Positions 1 through 7,752 of a stretch of DNA of 64,000 nucleotides are shown here, one piece after another. The notes under the pieces were generated by a model. The model searched no databases. It was given only the letters and a program-made list of their open reading frames with translations, and had not been told where the DNA came from. Each line of letters begins with the position of its first letter. Within the stretch, counting starts at the first letter, position 1. The stretch comes from Streptomyces rimosus (lineage in GTDB: Bacteria > Actinomycetota > Actinomycetes > Streptomycetales > Streptomycetaceae): NCBI RefSeq assembly GCF_008704655.1, contig NZ_CP023688.1, positions 1,736,001 to 1,800,000 on the forward strand. The letters run 5' to 3'. The translations under genes and the position numbers were made by a program.

Positions 1-289
1 GGTCGGGCCCGTCGAGCCGCTCGCCCTCCTCCTCGTCCCAGTCGCGCGCCGACCACTCCTGCCCGAGCGCGCCGGAGACCGGCATCAGATCGACGGCGGG
101 CGTGCCCACCGCTTCCTCCCGGGCGGGTCCGAAGAGCCTGCGTGCGCCCGTGCTCCAGTGGGAGACCAGTCCGTCGGCGTCCACCACCACGACGGCGAGC
201 GGTATCCGGCCGGGCACGGGGTCCCGTGGCGCCGGCACCCGAGGCACCGCGCCCACCCTGTCGTCGCCGTGCGACGGGCCACGCTCCAT
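1..289 (-). CDS. PAS-domain protein, 3' end outside the window
   Basis: The minus-strand frame stays open from an ATG at 289 to the window edge (96 codons). The start is supported by an AAGGAG ribosome site nine bases upstream. The visible part has a polar, proline-rich leader of about 30 residues and then a stretch reading AVVVVDADGLVSHW followed by RLFGPAREEAVGTP, which is the opening of a PAS sensor domain (a strand, then an acidic turn and a helix). In Streptomyces such N-termini usually belong to SpoIIE-type PP2C phosphatases or sensor kinases, but the catalytic part lies outside, so the output domain is unknown. It is divergent from the AraC gene. Confidence 0.65.
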   Translation of the reverse strand, partial: MERGPSHGDDRVGAVPRVPAPRDPVPGRIPLAVVVVDADGLVSHWSTGARRLFGPAREEAVGTPAVDLMPVSGALGQEWSARDWDEEEGERLDGPD

Positions 290-493
290 GGGCGGTTGCT
301 CCTTCGTACACCGATCTTGCACCACCGCTACCACGGTACGACCGCTTGGTGACAGCGGGGGCCGCATTCACCGAATAGGTGGTGCGCCCCGCGCGAACGA
401 CCATGGCGCAAGCCGATCGGTCGTCCCGCGCGGCGCCACCGCCCCGCCGGCACCACGGCGCCGTCCCGCCGGAAGCGGAACGGGCGGCCCCGG

Positions 494-520
494 TTGGGGT
501 CTTGCGGGCGCCCGTATGGT
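494..520 (+). promoter_or_regulatory. Candidate promoter for a leaderless AraC gene
   Basis: TTGGGG (494-499) and TATGGT (515-520) are separated by 15 bases, and TATGGT ends six bases before the GTG at 527, the usual geometry of leaderless Streptomyces genes. The -35 spacing is short, so the -10 is the stronger evidence. Confidence 0.4.
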
Positions 521-526
521 GAGGGC

Positions 527-1615
527 GTGCCCAGACGGACCGAACAGGTGACCGCGGGGGCCCGCCGGGCCGCCGCCCCCCGGGCCGGGCGGCAGGCCGG
601 CCCCGCACCGGACGTCTTCGCCCCGCGCGGCGGCAACGACCAGGCCGAAGGGCCGGTGCCGCTGCACCGCCTGGACGTCCCCGCACCGCATCTCCTGCCC
701 TTCGCCATCGGCTCGTTCGACACCATCGGGCCCCTGTCGCGGGCCGGTTTCCCGCACCGGCACTCCTTCCACGAGATCGTGTACGTGACGGGCGGCACCG
801 GCAGCCACGTCCTCGACGAGGACCGGTGGCCGTTGCGCCCGCCCCACCTGTGCTTCATCGCCCCTGGCCAGGTGCACTACTGGGACCGCGTCGCCGGCCT
901 GCGCGGCTGGGTGATCCTGTTCACCGACGACTTCCTGCTGGCACACCCCGGCGACCGGGACGCGCTGACGGAGCTGGGCGAGCGCCCGTGGATGCGGCCG
1001 GGACCAAAGGACGCGGCGCGGATGGCCGGCCTGGTGCGGGAGATGCTGTGGGAGTACGGCGAGCGGGCCCCGTCGTTCCGGTCGGTGCTCCAGGCGCAGT
1101 TGCACATCCTGATCGCCCGCGCGCTGCGGCTGTCCGCCCCGTACGGCGCGCCGGGCCCGTACGGCGCGGGCGGTTCCGACGGCGCGGCGGGCCGGCCCGG
1201 CGTACGGCGTACGGAGCCCGTGCCGGGCCGGGCCGCCCTGGTATCCCGGGAATTCACCCGGTTACTGGCCCAACCGGGTTCCGTGGGCCGTTCCGTCCGG
1301 TCCTACGCCGACGAACTCGGCGTATCGGTAGGGCATCTGACCGAGTTGGTCAAGCGCAGCACCGGCCGTACTCCGGGCCGTCTGATCCGGCACGCGCAGA
1401 CCGTGGAGGCCAAGCGGCTGCTGTCCGGTTCCCGGCTGACGGTCGCTCAGGTGGCCCGCAGGGTGGGGTTCGCCGACCCCGCGTACTTCTGCCGCTTCTT
1501 CCGCCGGGAGACGGGACTGAGCCCCGGCGACTTCCGCCGCGCGGCGGGCGGCGCCGGAGGAATTCACCATGAACTCCGCGCCGAGTCCATCGAAGGGCCC
1601 GCGCGGCCCGAATAG
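527..1615 (+). CDS. AraC-family regulator with N-terminal cupin
   Basis: A transcription factor of about 362 residues. The N-terminal half holds a cupin effector domain with the histidine cluster FPHRHSFHE near residue 78 and the strand-rich segment around PGQVHYWDRV. The last 100 residues hold the two helix-turn-helix units of the AraC family (YADELGVSVGHLTELVKR, then VAQVARRVGFADPAYFCRFF). The start is placed at the GTG at 527 because a TATGGT -10 box ends six bases upstream; a TTG at 494 is possible but would sit on the -35. The gene carries a rare TTA leucine codon at 1262-1264, so full translation should need the bldA tRNA. Its nearest likely target is the secreted dioxygenase gene 118 bp downstream on the same strand. 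The ligand is unknown. Confidence 0.85.
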   Translation: MPRRTEQVTAGARRAAAPRAGRQAGPAPDVFAPRGGNDQAEGPVPLHRLDVPAPHLLPFAIGSFDTIGPLSRAGFPHRHSFHEIVYVTGGTGSHVLDEDRWPLRPPHLCFIAPGQVHYWDRVAGLRGWVILFTDDFLLAHPGDRDALTELGERPWMRPGPKDAARMAGLVREMLWEYGERAPSFRSVLQAQLHILIARALRLSAPYGAPGPYGAGGSDGAAGRPGVRRTEPVPGRAALVSREFTRLLAQPGSVGRSVRSYADELGVSVGHLTELVKRSTGRTPGRLIRHAQTVEAKRLLSGSRLTVAQVARRVGFADPAYFCRFFRRETGLSPGDFRRAAGGAGGIHHELRAESIEGPARPE

Positions 1616-1733
1616 CGTCTGTCGCGGCCGCTCAGCCAGCACCGGCGGCGCGGACGCCCGGCTCCTGCCCACCCCCGCACCCGGGTTCCGCCCTGCCCTG
1701 TCCCCCTCCCCCCTGTACACAGGAGCGACTGCG

Positions 1734-2579
1734 ATGGAAGACGGACACACGGACCACACGGAGACCGCGCAGGAAGACGGCGCGCGCAGAGGCATCACCC
1801 GCAAGAACGTGCTCAAGGCCGCCGTCGCGGCGGTGCCGATACCCCTGTTGCTCGGCGGTGTCGCACTGGCCCGGGACAGCAAGTCCTCCGGCGGTCCGCT
1901 CACCCCCACCCCGTACTGCGACGACGGCGACGACCCGACGCCGCCGCAGATCGAGGGCCCGTACTTCAAGCCGAACTCGCCGCTGCGCGACTCGCTGGTC
2001 CAGCCCGGCACGCAGGGCACCCGGCTCACCGTGAGCGGCTTCGTCTTCGGGCTGACCTGCCAGCCGCTGTCGCACGTCCTGCTGGACTGGTGGCAGGCGG
2101 ACGCCAACGGCAACTACGACAACGTCGGTTTCCGCTTCCGCGGGCACCAGTTCACCGACCAGCGCGGCGCGTTCAAGCTCACCACGATCGTGCCGGGCCT
2201 CTACCCGGGCCGCACCCGCCACCTGCACGTCAAGGTGCAGGCACCGAACCAGCCGATCCTCACCACGCAGCTCTACTTCCCCGGCGAGCCGCGCAACAAC
2301 ACCGACCCGCTCTTCAACCCCGCGCTGCTGATGAACGTGCGGCAGAACGGGCCGGCCAAGGAAGCGTCGTTCGACTTCGTCCTGCGGGTGCGGGGCGGGT
2401 CCGGCCCGTCCCCCACGGATCAGCCGACCGCGCCCGGCGGCACCTGGGCCTCCGGGACCGACTACCGCACCGGTGACCAGGTCACGTACGGCGGCGCCGC
2501 GTACACGTGTCTGCAGCCGCACACCGCGCGCGACGGGTGGGAGCCGCCGGCCGTCCCGGCGCTGTGGCGCCGCACCTGA
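1734..2579 (+). CDS. Secreted intradiol ring-cleavage dioxygenase with C-terminal carbohydrate-binding module
   Basis: Predicted to open catechol-type rings between the two hydroxyls using Fe(III). The 281-residue protein starts at ATG 1734, behind AGGAG. It opens with a twin-arginine type leader (RR at 18-19, then a hydrophobic stretch 27-46), so export is likely. All four iron ligands of the family are visible: Tyr128 (NGNY), Tyr157 (PGLY), and His163 and His165 (RHLHVKV). Residues 238-281 (YRTGDQVTYGGAAYTC to the end) match the chitin/cellulose-binding CBM5/12 fold. The same fusion has been characterised in Streptomyces sp. SirexAA-E (SACTE_2871) as a secreted enzyme acting on lignin-type catechols, which is the best functional guess here. 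The AraC gene just upstream may control it. Confidence 0.9.
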   Translation: MEDGHTDHTETAQEDGARRGITRKNVLKAAVAAVPIPLLLGGVALARDSKSSGGPLTPTPYCDDGDDPTPPQIEGPYFKPNSPLRDSLVQPGTQGTRLTVSGFVFGLTCQPLSHVLLDWWQADANGNYDNVGFRFRGHQFTDQRGAFKLTTIVPGLYPGRTRHLHVKVQAPNQPILTTQLYFPGEPRNNTDPLFNPALLMNVRQNGPAKEASFDFVLRVRGGSGPSPTDQPTAPGGTWASGTDYRTGDQVTYGGAAYTCLQPHTARDGWEPPAVPALWRRT

Positions 2580-2669
2580 GCCGGGACGTCCGGTGACCGG
2601 TCCGCGAACCGGGACCGGTCGGGCCGGTGCCGGTTTCGCGTGACCGGCACCGGCCGCGCGGGCGCGCGG

Positions 2670-5162
2670 TCAGTCCCCGTGGCCGAGCTGGAGATCGCGC
2701 TCGGTACGGCCGCCGCCCGTGACCTGGAGTACGGTCGCCACCGGCGGATAACCCGCCGCGATGACGGTGTACTCGCCCGCCGACAGGTCGACGAAGCGGA
2801 ACAGCCCGTCCGGTCCTGTGGTCGCGGTGTCCACCACGTTGCCGGCCGCGTCCAGCAGCGTGACCCGGGCGTCCCCGACGGGGCGCCCGTCACCGGCCCG
2901 TACGGTGCCGCGCAGCACCGCGCCGCCCGACAGCTCGATGTCCTGCCGGGTCTCTCGGGCCGCCTGGGCGGTGACCGGCAGGGCGACGGGGCGGTAGCCG
3001 GGGGCGCCGGCGGCCAGCGTGTAGTCGCCGGCCACCAGTTCCGTCAGGACGTAGCCGCCCTCGCGTCCGCTGCGGGCGGTGGCGACGACCTCGCCGCGCA
3101 CGTCCGTCAGTGTGACCGTGGCATCGCGTACGGGAATGCCGTCGGCGGTGGTGACCGCGCCGGCCAGCCGCCCGGCCCCGCCGAGCACCACGTCCAGGCC
3201 GACCGGCCGCTCGCCGACCGTGACCGCGACCGCCTGCGGCCGGTGCCCGCCCGCCGACGCGATCAGTACGTACGAGCCGGAGCCCGGCGTGCTGAGCGCG
3301 TACCGGCCGTCGTCGCCGGTCGCGCCGCGCCCCACCTGGCGTCCGCCGGTGTCGATGAGCGTGAGGGCGGCGCTGGGCACCGTGCTGCCGTCGCGGTGCC
3401 GGACCGTGCCGCTCACCGGGACGCCGGGGACGGACGGGTCGTCGGGGACGGACGGGGCGGCGGCCGGTGTGTACGGCGCTGGGGCCGGGTCCGGACGCTC
3501 CGGCGCGCGGGGGACGGCCGTCTCCGTACGTGCCTGCGGGACCGGGGCCACCTCCCGCGGCCCGGCGGGTGGCGGAAGCGGGGCGTGCGGGGCGGGTGGG
3601 ACGTGCGAGGTGTGGGACACCAGGGGGTTCTCTTTCCGGAAGACGGCGAGCAGCAGGCCCAGGAGGAGCACCGGCAGGAGGTAGAGGAAGACCCGCGGCA
3701 CGGTGTGCGCGTAGGCCGCGGCCGGGCTGCCGTGCAGCGCCGCGGGCACCGCGCTCATCAGCCCCGGAACCAGCGCCTCCGGCTCGGCGTGCCGGCCGGT
3801 CCCGGCCGGGTGGTGGGCGAGGTGCGCGGCCAGCCGGTCGGCGAGGAAAGTGACGAACAGGCCCGCGGCGACACTGCCGCCGAGGCGCCGCGGCGTGGCG
3901 CCCGGGGCGGGGGCGGGCCCGGCACGCCGTACGGAGCTGCGTACGGCCAGCACGAGCACCGGCAGCACGCAGCCGACGCCCAGGCCCAGCACGCCCGTCC
4001 CGAGGCTGTGCACCGGCCGTCCGGCGTGCTGCGGCACCCGGCACAGCAGCCACATCGCCCCGCCCGCCAGCGCGCAGCCCAGGACGGGGAACAGGCGGTG
4101 GCTGCCGGTACGGCGGGCAAGGAGTCCGCTCAGGGCCGCGCCGAGCACCAGCCCCGCCGTCAGCGGCAGCATCAGCAGCCCGGACCGGGTGGGCGACGCG
4201 CCTTCGGTCACCGGCAGGAAGGTCGGCAGATAGCCCGCGATCCCGTAGAGCGCGGCGCCCAGGGCCGCGCCGACCAGCCCCGTGACGGCGAACACCGCGT
4301 CCCGGAAGAGGTGCAGCGGCAGCAGCGGGTCGGCGGCGAAGTACTCGACGGCGACGAAGAGCAGGGCGGTGCCGAGCGCGCCCAGCCCGAGCCCGAGGAC
4401 CGTCCGCGAGGTCCAGGCGTGTTCCGTACCGCCCCAGCTGACCAGCAGCACGAGGCAGGTGGCGCACCCGGCCAGCAGCAGCACACCCGTCAGGTCCGCC
4501 GTGCGCCGCACGGCGGGCCGCGGCAGCCTCGGTACGAACGCGGTCACCAGCAGCGCGAGGACGCCGAACGGCACGCCGGAGAAGAAGCACCAGCGCCAGG
4601 AGGCGTGATCGGTGAGGTAGCCGCCGAGCAACGGCCCCGCCGCGCCGACGAGTCCGCAGACGGCGCCCGTCACCCCCAGGGCCCGGCCCCGTACTCCCGG
4701 CGGAACCAGCCCCTCGAGAACCGCCTGGACGCCGACCACCAGTCCCCCGGCCCCGGCGCCCTGAAGGGCGCGGAAGGCCGTCAGTTCGCCCATCGTGTGC
4801 GCGCGGCCGGCCAGTACCGAGCCCGCGGTGAACAGGAGAGCCGCGAGGACGAGGGCGGCCCGGCGGCCGATGACGTCGCCGAGCTTGCCGTGCAGGGGCA
4901 GGCCGGCCGCGGCGGCGAAGAGGAACGCGGTCAGCAGCCAGGACACGGGCTCCGGGCCGCGCAGCTCGCCGGCGATCTCCGGGAGCGCGGTGACGGCGAC
5001 CGTCGGGCCGAGGGCCGCGGGCAGCAGGGCCAGCGGCAGGGCGACGGGGAGCCCCGGCGTCCGGCGGGTGTCCGGGGGCGGGCCGTCACCGCCCGGCCAG
5101 ACCGGACGCGGGCCCGGTGCTCCCTCCCGCCGCCCCTGTTCGATCAGGGTGGTACCGCCCAC
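2670..5162 (-). CDS. MFS transporter (DHA2-like) with three C-terminal carboxypeptidase-regulatory-like domains
   Basis: 830 residues from GTG 5162, behind GGGGAG. Residues about 30-515 form a 14-segment drug:H+ antiporter of the EmrB/QacA type, with VAVTALPEIAGEL in helix 1 and the loop GDVIGRRAALVLAALLF. A Pro/Ala-rich linker (about 515-590) leads into three tandem repeats of roughly 80 residues. Each repeat contains a DG.PV..A.VTL.D..G segment, a TG.DG.Y turn and a G.Y.L.A.GY.P end, which is the CarboxypepD_reg beta-sandwich pattern. The tail would lie on one face of the membrane, probably outside; its partner is unknown. The substrate cannot be told. The fusion is recurrent in Streptomyces but its role is not established as far as I know. 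Confidence 0.85.
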   Translation of the reverse strand: MGGTTLIEQGRREGAPGPRPVWPGGDGPPPDTRRTPGLPVALPLALLPAALGPTVAVTALPEIAGELRGPEPVSWLLTAFLFAAAAGLPLHGKLGDVIGRRAALVLAALLFTAGSVLAGRAHTMGELTAFRALQGAGAGGLVVGVQAVLEGLVPPGVRGRALGVTGAVCGLVGAAGPLLGGYLTDHASWRWCFFSGVPFGVLALLVTAFVPRLPRPAVRRTADLTGVLLLAGCATCLVLLVSWGGTEHAWTSRTVLGLGLGALGTALLFVAVEYFAADPLLPLHLFRDAVFAVTGLVGAALGAALYGIAGYLPTFLPVTEGASPTRSGLLMLPLTAGLVLGAALSGLLARRTGSHRLFPVLGCALAGGAMWLLCRVPQHAGRPVHSLGTGVLGLGVGCVLPVLVLAVRSSVRRAGPAPAPGATPRRLGGSVAAGLFVTFLADRLAAHLAHHPAGTGRHAEPEALVPGLMSAVPAALHGSPAAAYAHTVPRVFLYLLPVLLLGLLLAVFRKENPLVSHTSHVPPAPHAPLPPPAGPREVAPVPQARTETAVPRAPERPDPAPAPYTPAAAPSVPDDPSVPGVPVSGTVRHRDGSTVPSAALTLIDTGGRQVGRGATGDDGRYALSTPGSGSYVLIASAGGHRPQAVAVTVGERPVGLDVVLGGAGRLAGAVTTADGIPVRDATVTLTDVRGEVVATARSGREGGYVLTELVAGDYTLAAGAPGYRPVALPVTAQAARETRQDIELSGGAVLRGTVRAGDGRPVGDARVTLLDAAGNVVDTATTGPDGLFRFVDLSAGEYTVIAAGYPPVATVLQVTGGGRTERDLQLGHGD

Positions 5163-5512
5163 GTACTGCTCCCCTCGTCACGCCTGCGCCGCCGCTCCTT
5201 TTCTTGCACCGGGCGACGAGGGCGTTCAAGCGCGGCAGACGGGGCCGCAGGGGGCGACACCGGCCCCAACTACGGTTCCGGGCGCGTCCGTCGGGCGCCC
5301 ATCAGGGGTTTCCCGGAGGTGGCGGTACGTTCCGGCACGGACGGCAGGTCTACGGAAACCACTCGAACCGGTGAGCATGCCGCGGCCCCCGGAGGAGCCG
5401 CGGCGGCGTCGGGCCGGCCGACGGGGCGACAGCCGGAACGACCGGCCGCACGAGGACACCGGCTACGCGGGGGTGCCGGCTACGCGGGGTGCCGGTCACC
5501 CGGGAGTGCCGG
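5163..5512. other. 350-bp intergenic region with short direct repeats
   Basis: No convincing gene. The left part is the leader of the MFS gene, with GGGGAG at the start codon and a possible minus-strand TTGAAC -35 at 5224-5229. A CCGCGG-type inverted repeat near 5377-5402 could terminate the SRPBCC transcript. The right end (5459-5508) holds three direct repeats. Confidence 0.5.
5459..5508. repeat. Three tandem 16-17 bp repeats
   Basis: Units of the form CCGGCTACGCGGGGGTG lie at 5459-5475, 5476-5491 and 5492-5508. The first two differ by one base, the third is diverged, and a partial fourth copy runs into the stop codon of the SRPBCC gene. Probably replication slippage at a gene end. Confidence 0.6.
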
Positions 5513-5959
5513 CTACTTCTTCTCCGTCTCCGCGGCGAGGTTGGCGAGCACCGTGTCGTAGATGCGGCCCAGCCCCTTCGGCGCGAACGTCCGCTCGAAG
5601 AAGCCGCCGATGCCGCTCGCACCCTGCCAGGTCGTGGTGACGACCACCTTGGCGCGGCCCTCGCCCGCCGGGGTGACCACCCAGGTCGTCACCATGGAGG
5701 AGTTGCGGTCCTTCTCCACCAGCTGCCCGTCGGTCGGCTCGTCGACCTCCAGCAGGCAGTCGCGCACCCGCTTGCTCGTCGCCTGGAGCTTCCAGTGGAC
5801 GAGGGTGCCCTTGCCGTCGCCGCCCTCGCGCACCTCGTACTCGCTGAAGTGCTCGGGCAGCAGCTTGCCGCGCGTGCCGCTGTAGTCGGCGAGCGCGTCG
5901 AACACGTCCTCCGGGTCCGCCGCGATCTCGCGCTGCGTGGTGGCCTCGACCTGGCCCAT
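5513..5959 (-). CDS. SRPBCC (START/Bet v1-like) protein
   Basis: 148 residues from ATG 5959. It has the usual layout of a single SRPBCC ligand-binding fold: an N-terminal strand TTQREIAADPEDVFDALAD, a central set of beta strands (GTLVHWKLQATSKRV, SMVTTWVVTPAGEG, AKVVVTTTWQ) and a long C-terminal helix (FAPKGLGRIYDTVLANLA). Members bind lipids or aromatic molecules or act as polyketide cyclases; no catalytic residues can be assigned here. It stands alone, divergent from the radical SAM gene, so no pathway can be inferred. Confidence 0.8.
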   Translation of the reverse strand: MGQVEATTQREIAADPEDVFDALADYSGTRGKLLPEHFSEYEVREGGDGKGTLVHWKLQATSKRVRDCLLEVDEPTDGQLVEKDRNSSMVTTWVVTPAGEGRAKVVVTTTWQGASGIGGFFERTFAPKGLGRIYDTVLANLAAETEKK

Positions 5960-6268
5960 GTGTCTCTTCCTCCGGTGCTCGTCTGCTGTTCCCGCGGCCC
6001 GCGGGCCGTACCGGCGCCGTGCCGCGCCGCGGGAACACCACCTTAGGCGTGGCCCGGACCCGCGGGCGCCCGGCCGCCGTACGGACGGGCGCGGCTCCGC
6101 GACGCGCCCGGGCAGGGTTTGACAGACTCCATGGGAACAGTTGTTCTATTATCTCGAACAGCGGGGCCGCCGAGAGCCCCGGGGACAGCGCCCGAGCGGG
6201 GAGCCGGAGCGCCGGGACACAGCCGAGGGAACACCGCCGGGGGGCCGAGGGACTCAGGAGGAAGCGCG
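5960..6268. other. 309-bp divergent intergenic region
   Basis: Separates the SRPBCC gene from the radical SAM gene. It contains the LexA-like box and TTGACA element described separately. The remaining bases are GC-rich with no further element that I can support. Confidence 0.5.
6119..6152 (+). promoter_or_regulatory. Promoter with LexA (SOS) box-like operator
   Basis: A perfect TTGACA -35 lies at 6119-6124 and an AT-rich TATTAT at 6147-6152. Between them is GAAC-AGTT-GTTC at 6135-6146, which matches the core of the actinobacterial SOS box (TCGAAC-N4-GTTCGA) although the outer TC/GA bases differ. A LexA dimer here would block the promoter. My recollection is that the mycobacterial homologue Rv2578c was listed among LexA-controlled genes. 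The 22-base spacer to TATTAT is long, so the exact -10 is uncertain. Confidence 0.5.
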
Positions 6269-7279
6269 ATGCACTGGGAGAATCTGGGCGAGCAGTCCGC
6301 CGCCCTCTTCGGCACGGATGTCGTCAGCCGTACGGTCGACACCCCCGAATTCCGGGGGATCACCTTCCACGAGGTGCGCGCCCGCTCGATCATCAACCAG
6401 GTGCCCGGCGCCTCCCGCATGCCGTTCGAACGGACGGTGAACCCGTACCGGGGCTGCTCCCATGCCTGTGTCTACTGTTTCGCGCGCAAGACCCACAGCT
6501 ATCTCGACCTCGACACCGGGCTGGGCTTCGACTCGCAGATCGTGGTGAAGGTCAACGCGCCCGAGCTGCTGCGGCGCGAGCTGGCCGCGCCCCGCTGGCG
6601 CGGCGAGCACATAGCCATGGGCACCAACGTCGACTGCTATCAGCGCGCCGAGGGCCGCTACCAGCTCATGCCCGGCATCCTCACGGCCCTGCGCGATCGC
6701 GCCAACCCCTTCTCCATCCTCACCAAGGGCACGCTGATCCTGCGCGACCTCGACCTGCTGCGGCAGGCCGCAGCGGTCACCGACGTCGGCGTCTCGGTCT
6801 CGGTCGGCTTCGTCGACCGGGAACTGTGGCGCACCGTCGAGCCCGGCACACCCGCGCCGGAACGCCGCCTGGACGTCGTGCGCACCCTGGCCCACCACGG
6901 CATCCCGGCCGGCGTGCTGATGGCACCGGTGATCCCCTTCCTCGGCGACTCCCCCGGCCAACTGCGCGCGACCGTGCGGGCCGTCGCCGCCGCCGGCGCC
7001 ACCTCCGTGACCCCGCTCGTCCTGCACCTGCGCCCCGGCGCCCGCGAGTGGTTCATGGCCTGGCTGGCCCGGCACCACCCGCATCTCGTGCGCCGCTACG
7101 AGCGGATGTACGCGGACGGCGCATACGCCCCCAAGTGGTACCAGCGCCGGATCACCCGCCAGGTGCACGAGCTGGCGGACGAGTACGGCATCGGCCCGGC
7201 CCGCGCCGGGGAGGCCCGGCGCATCGACCGGCCGGCTCCCGGCCCCGCCCCCGAGCACACGCAGCTCGCGCTGCTGTGA
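6269..7279 (+). CDS. Rv2578c-family radical SAM protein
   Basis: A 336-residue radical SAM enzyme. The cluster motif is C63-S-H-A-C67-V-Y-C70 in NPYRGCSHACVYC, giving the CxxxCxxC that binds [4Fe-4S]. It is followed by TKGTLILRDLDLL and VSVSVGFVD, typical of the barrel. The start is ATG 6269 behind AGGAGG; longer frames would run through the promoter region. This family resembles spore photoproduct lyase at the sequence level and occurs across actinobacteria; its reaction is not established. The LexA-like box upstream suggests DNA-damage control. The adjacent MerR gene lies on the other strand, so this is a single-gene unit. Confidence 0.85.
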   Translation: MHWENLGEQSAALFGTDVVSRTVDTPEFRGITFHEVRARSIINQVPGASRMPFERTVNPYRGCSHACVYCFARKTHSYLDLDTGLGFDSQIVVKVNAPELLRRELAAPRWRGEHIAMGTNVDCYQRAEGRYQLMPGILTALRDRANPFSILTKGTLILRDLDLLRQAAAVTDVGVSVSVGFVDRELWRTVEPGTPAPERRLDVVRTLAHHGIPAGVLMAPVIPFLGDSPGQLRATVRAVAAAGATSVTPLVLHLRPGAREWFMAWLARHHPHLVRRYERMYADGAYAPKWYQRRITRQVHELADEYGIGPARAGEARRIDRPAPGPAPEHTQLALL

Positions 7280-7292
7280 TCGCTGCCGTGGC

Positions 7293-7643
7293 CTACGCCT
7301 CCGCCGTGGCGAGGGCCTGGGCGAGCCGGTCCCGGGCCCGGGTCTGGGCGGCTATCCGCTCGTCGATGACGGCGAGCCGCTCACGGGCTATGCGCAGCCC
7401 CTCCGCCGACGGCGGCGCCGTCGTCATGTCCCCGTCCAGACAGGCCGTGAAGCAGCTCACGTCGGTCAGGGTCAGTCCCGCGTCCAGCAGATGGCGGATG
7501 TTGCGCACGCGGACGGCGGCGCCCGCGTCGTACACCCGATAGCCGTTGTCCGCGCGGACCGATGTGATCAGTCCCGCCCCTTCGTAATGCCGCAAGGCCC
7601 GCGAGGACACCCCCGTCACCGCGGCCAGCTCGCCGATCCGCAC
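7293..7643 (-). CDS. MerR-family transcriptional regulator
   Basis: About 116 residues: an N-terminal winged helix (VRIGELAAVTGVSSRALRHYE, then GLITSVRADNGYRVY) and a long C-terminal dimerisation helix with two cysteines (SCFTACLDGD). The start is GTG 7643, because GGAGGT ends seven bases upstream; an in-frame GTG at 7652 would overlap that ribosome site. The cysteine pair could bind metal or a thiol-reactive ligand, but the same sequence is common in MerR proteins without a known ligand. The SDR gene upstream on the same strand is a plausible target. Its own promoter matches the PafBC-type damage motif. Confidence 0.85.
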   Translation of the reverse strand: MRIGELAAVTGVSSRALRHYEGAGLITSVRADNGYRVYDAGAAVRVRNIRHLLDAGLTLTDVSCFTACLDGDMTTAPPSAEGLRIARERLAVIDERIAAQTRARDRLAQALATAEA

Positions 7644-7663
7644 CGGCCCCACCTCCCGCCATT

Positions 7664-7686
7664 GTTGTAGCAGGAGGCACTGACAA
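7664..7686 (-). promoter_or_regulatory. PafBC-type (RecA-independent damage) promoter motif before the MerR gene
   Basis: Read on the minus strand: TTGTCAGTG (7686-7678), eight bases, then TACAAC (7669-7664). The published consensus is TTGTCRGTG-N8-TANNNT; only the last -10 base departs from it. A transcript starting near 7657 would lead directly into GGAGGT and the GTG at 7643. Confidence 0.55.
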
Positions 7687-7752
7687 GGGCGCCGGAGGGC
7701 GGATCCCAGGGAATCCCCTGGTAAGCGACCGGGCCGCGGAGCCGGGCCGGCG

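Noticed and set aside
2640..5561. Plus-strand frame of 973 codons opposite the MFS gene
   Set aside because: Gln/Arg/Gly-rich antisense of the transporter; no family features.
6119..6268. Longer start for the radical SAM protein at 6119 or 6131
   Set aside because: It would place the start codons on the -35 and the LexA-like box; the ATG at 6269 has a strong ribosome site.
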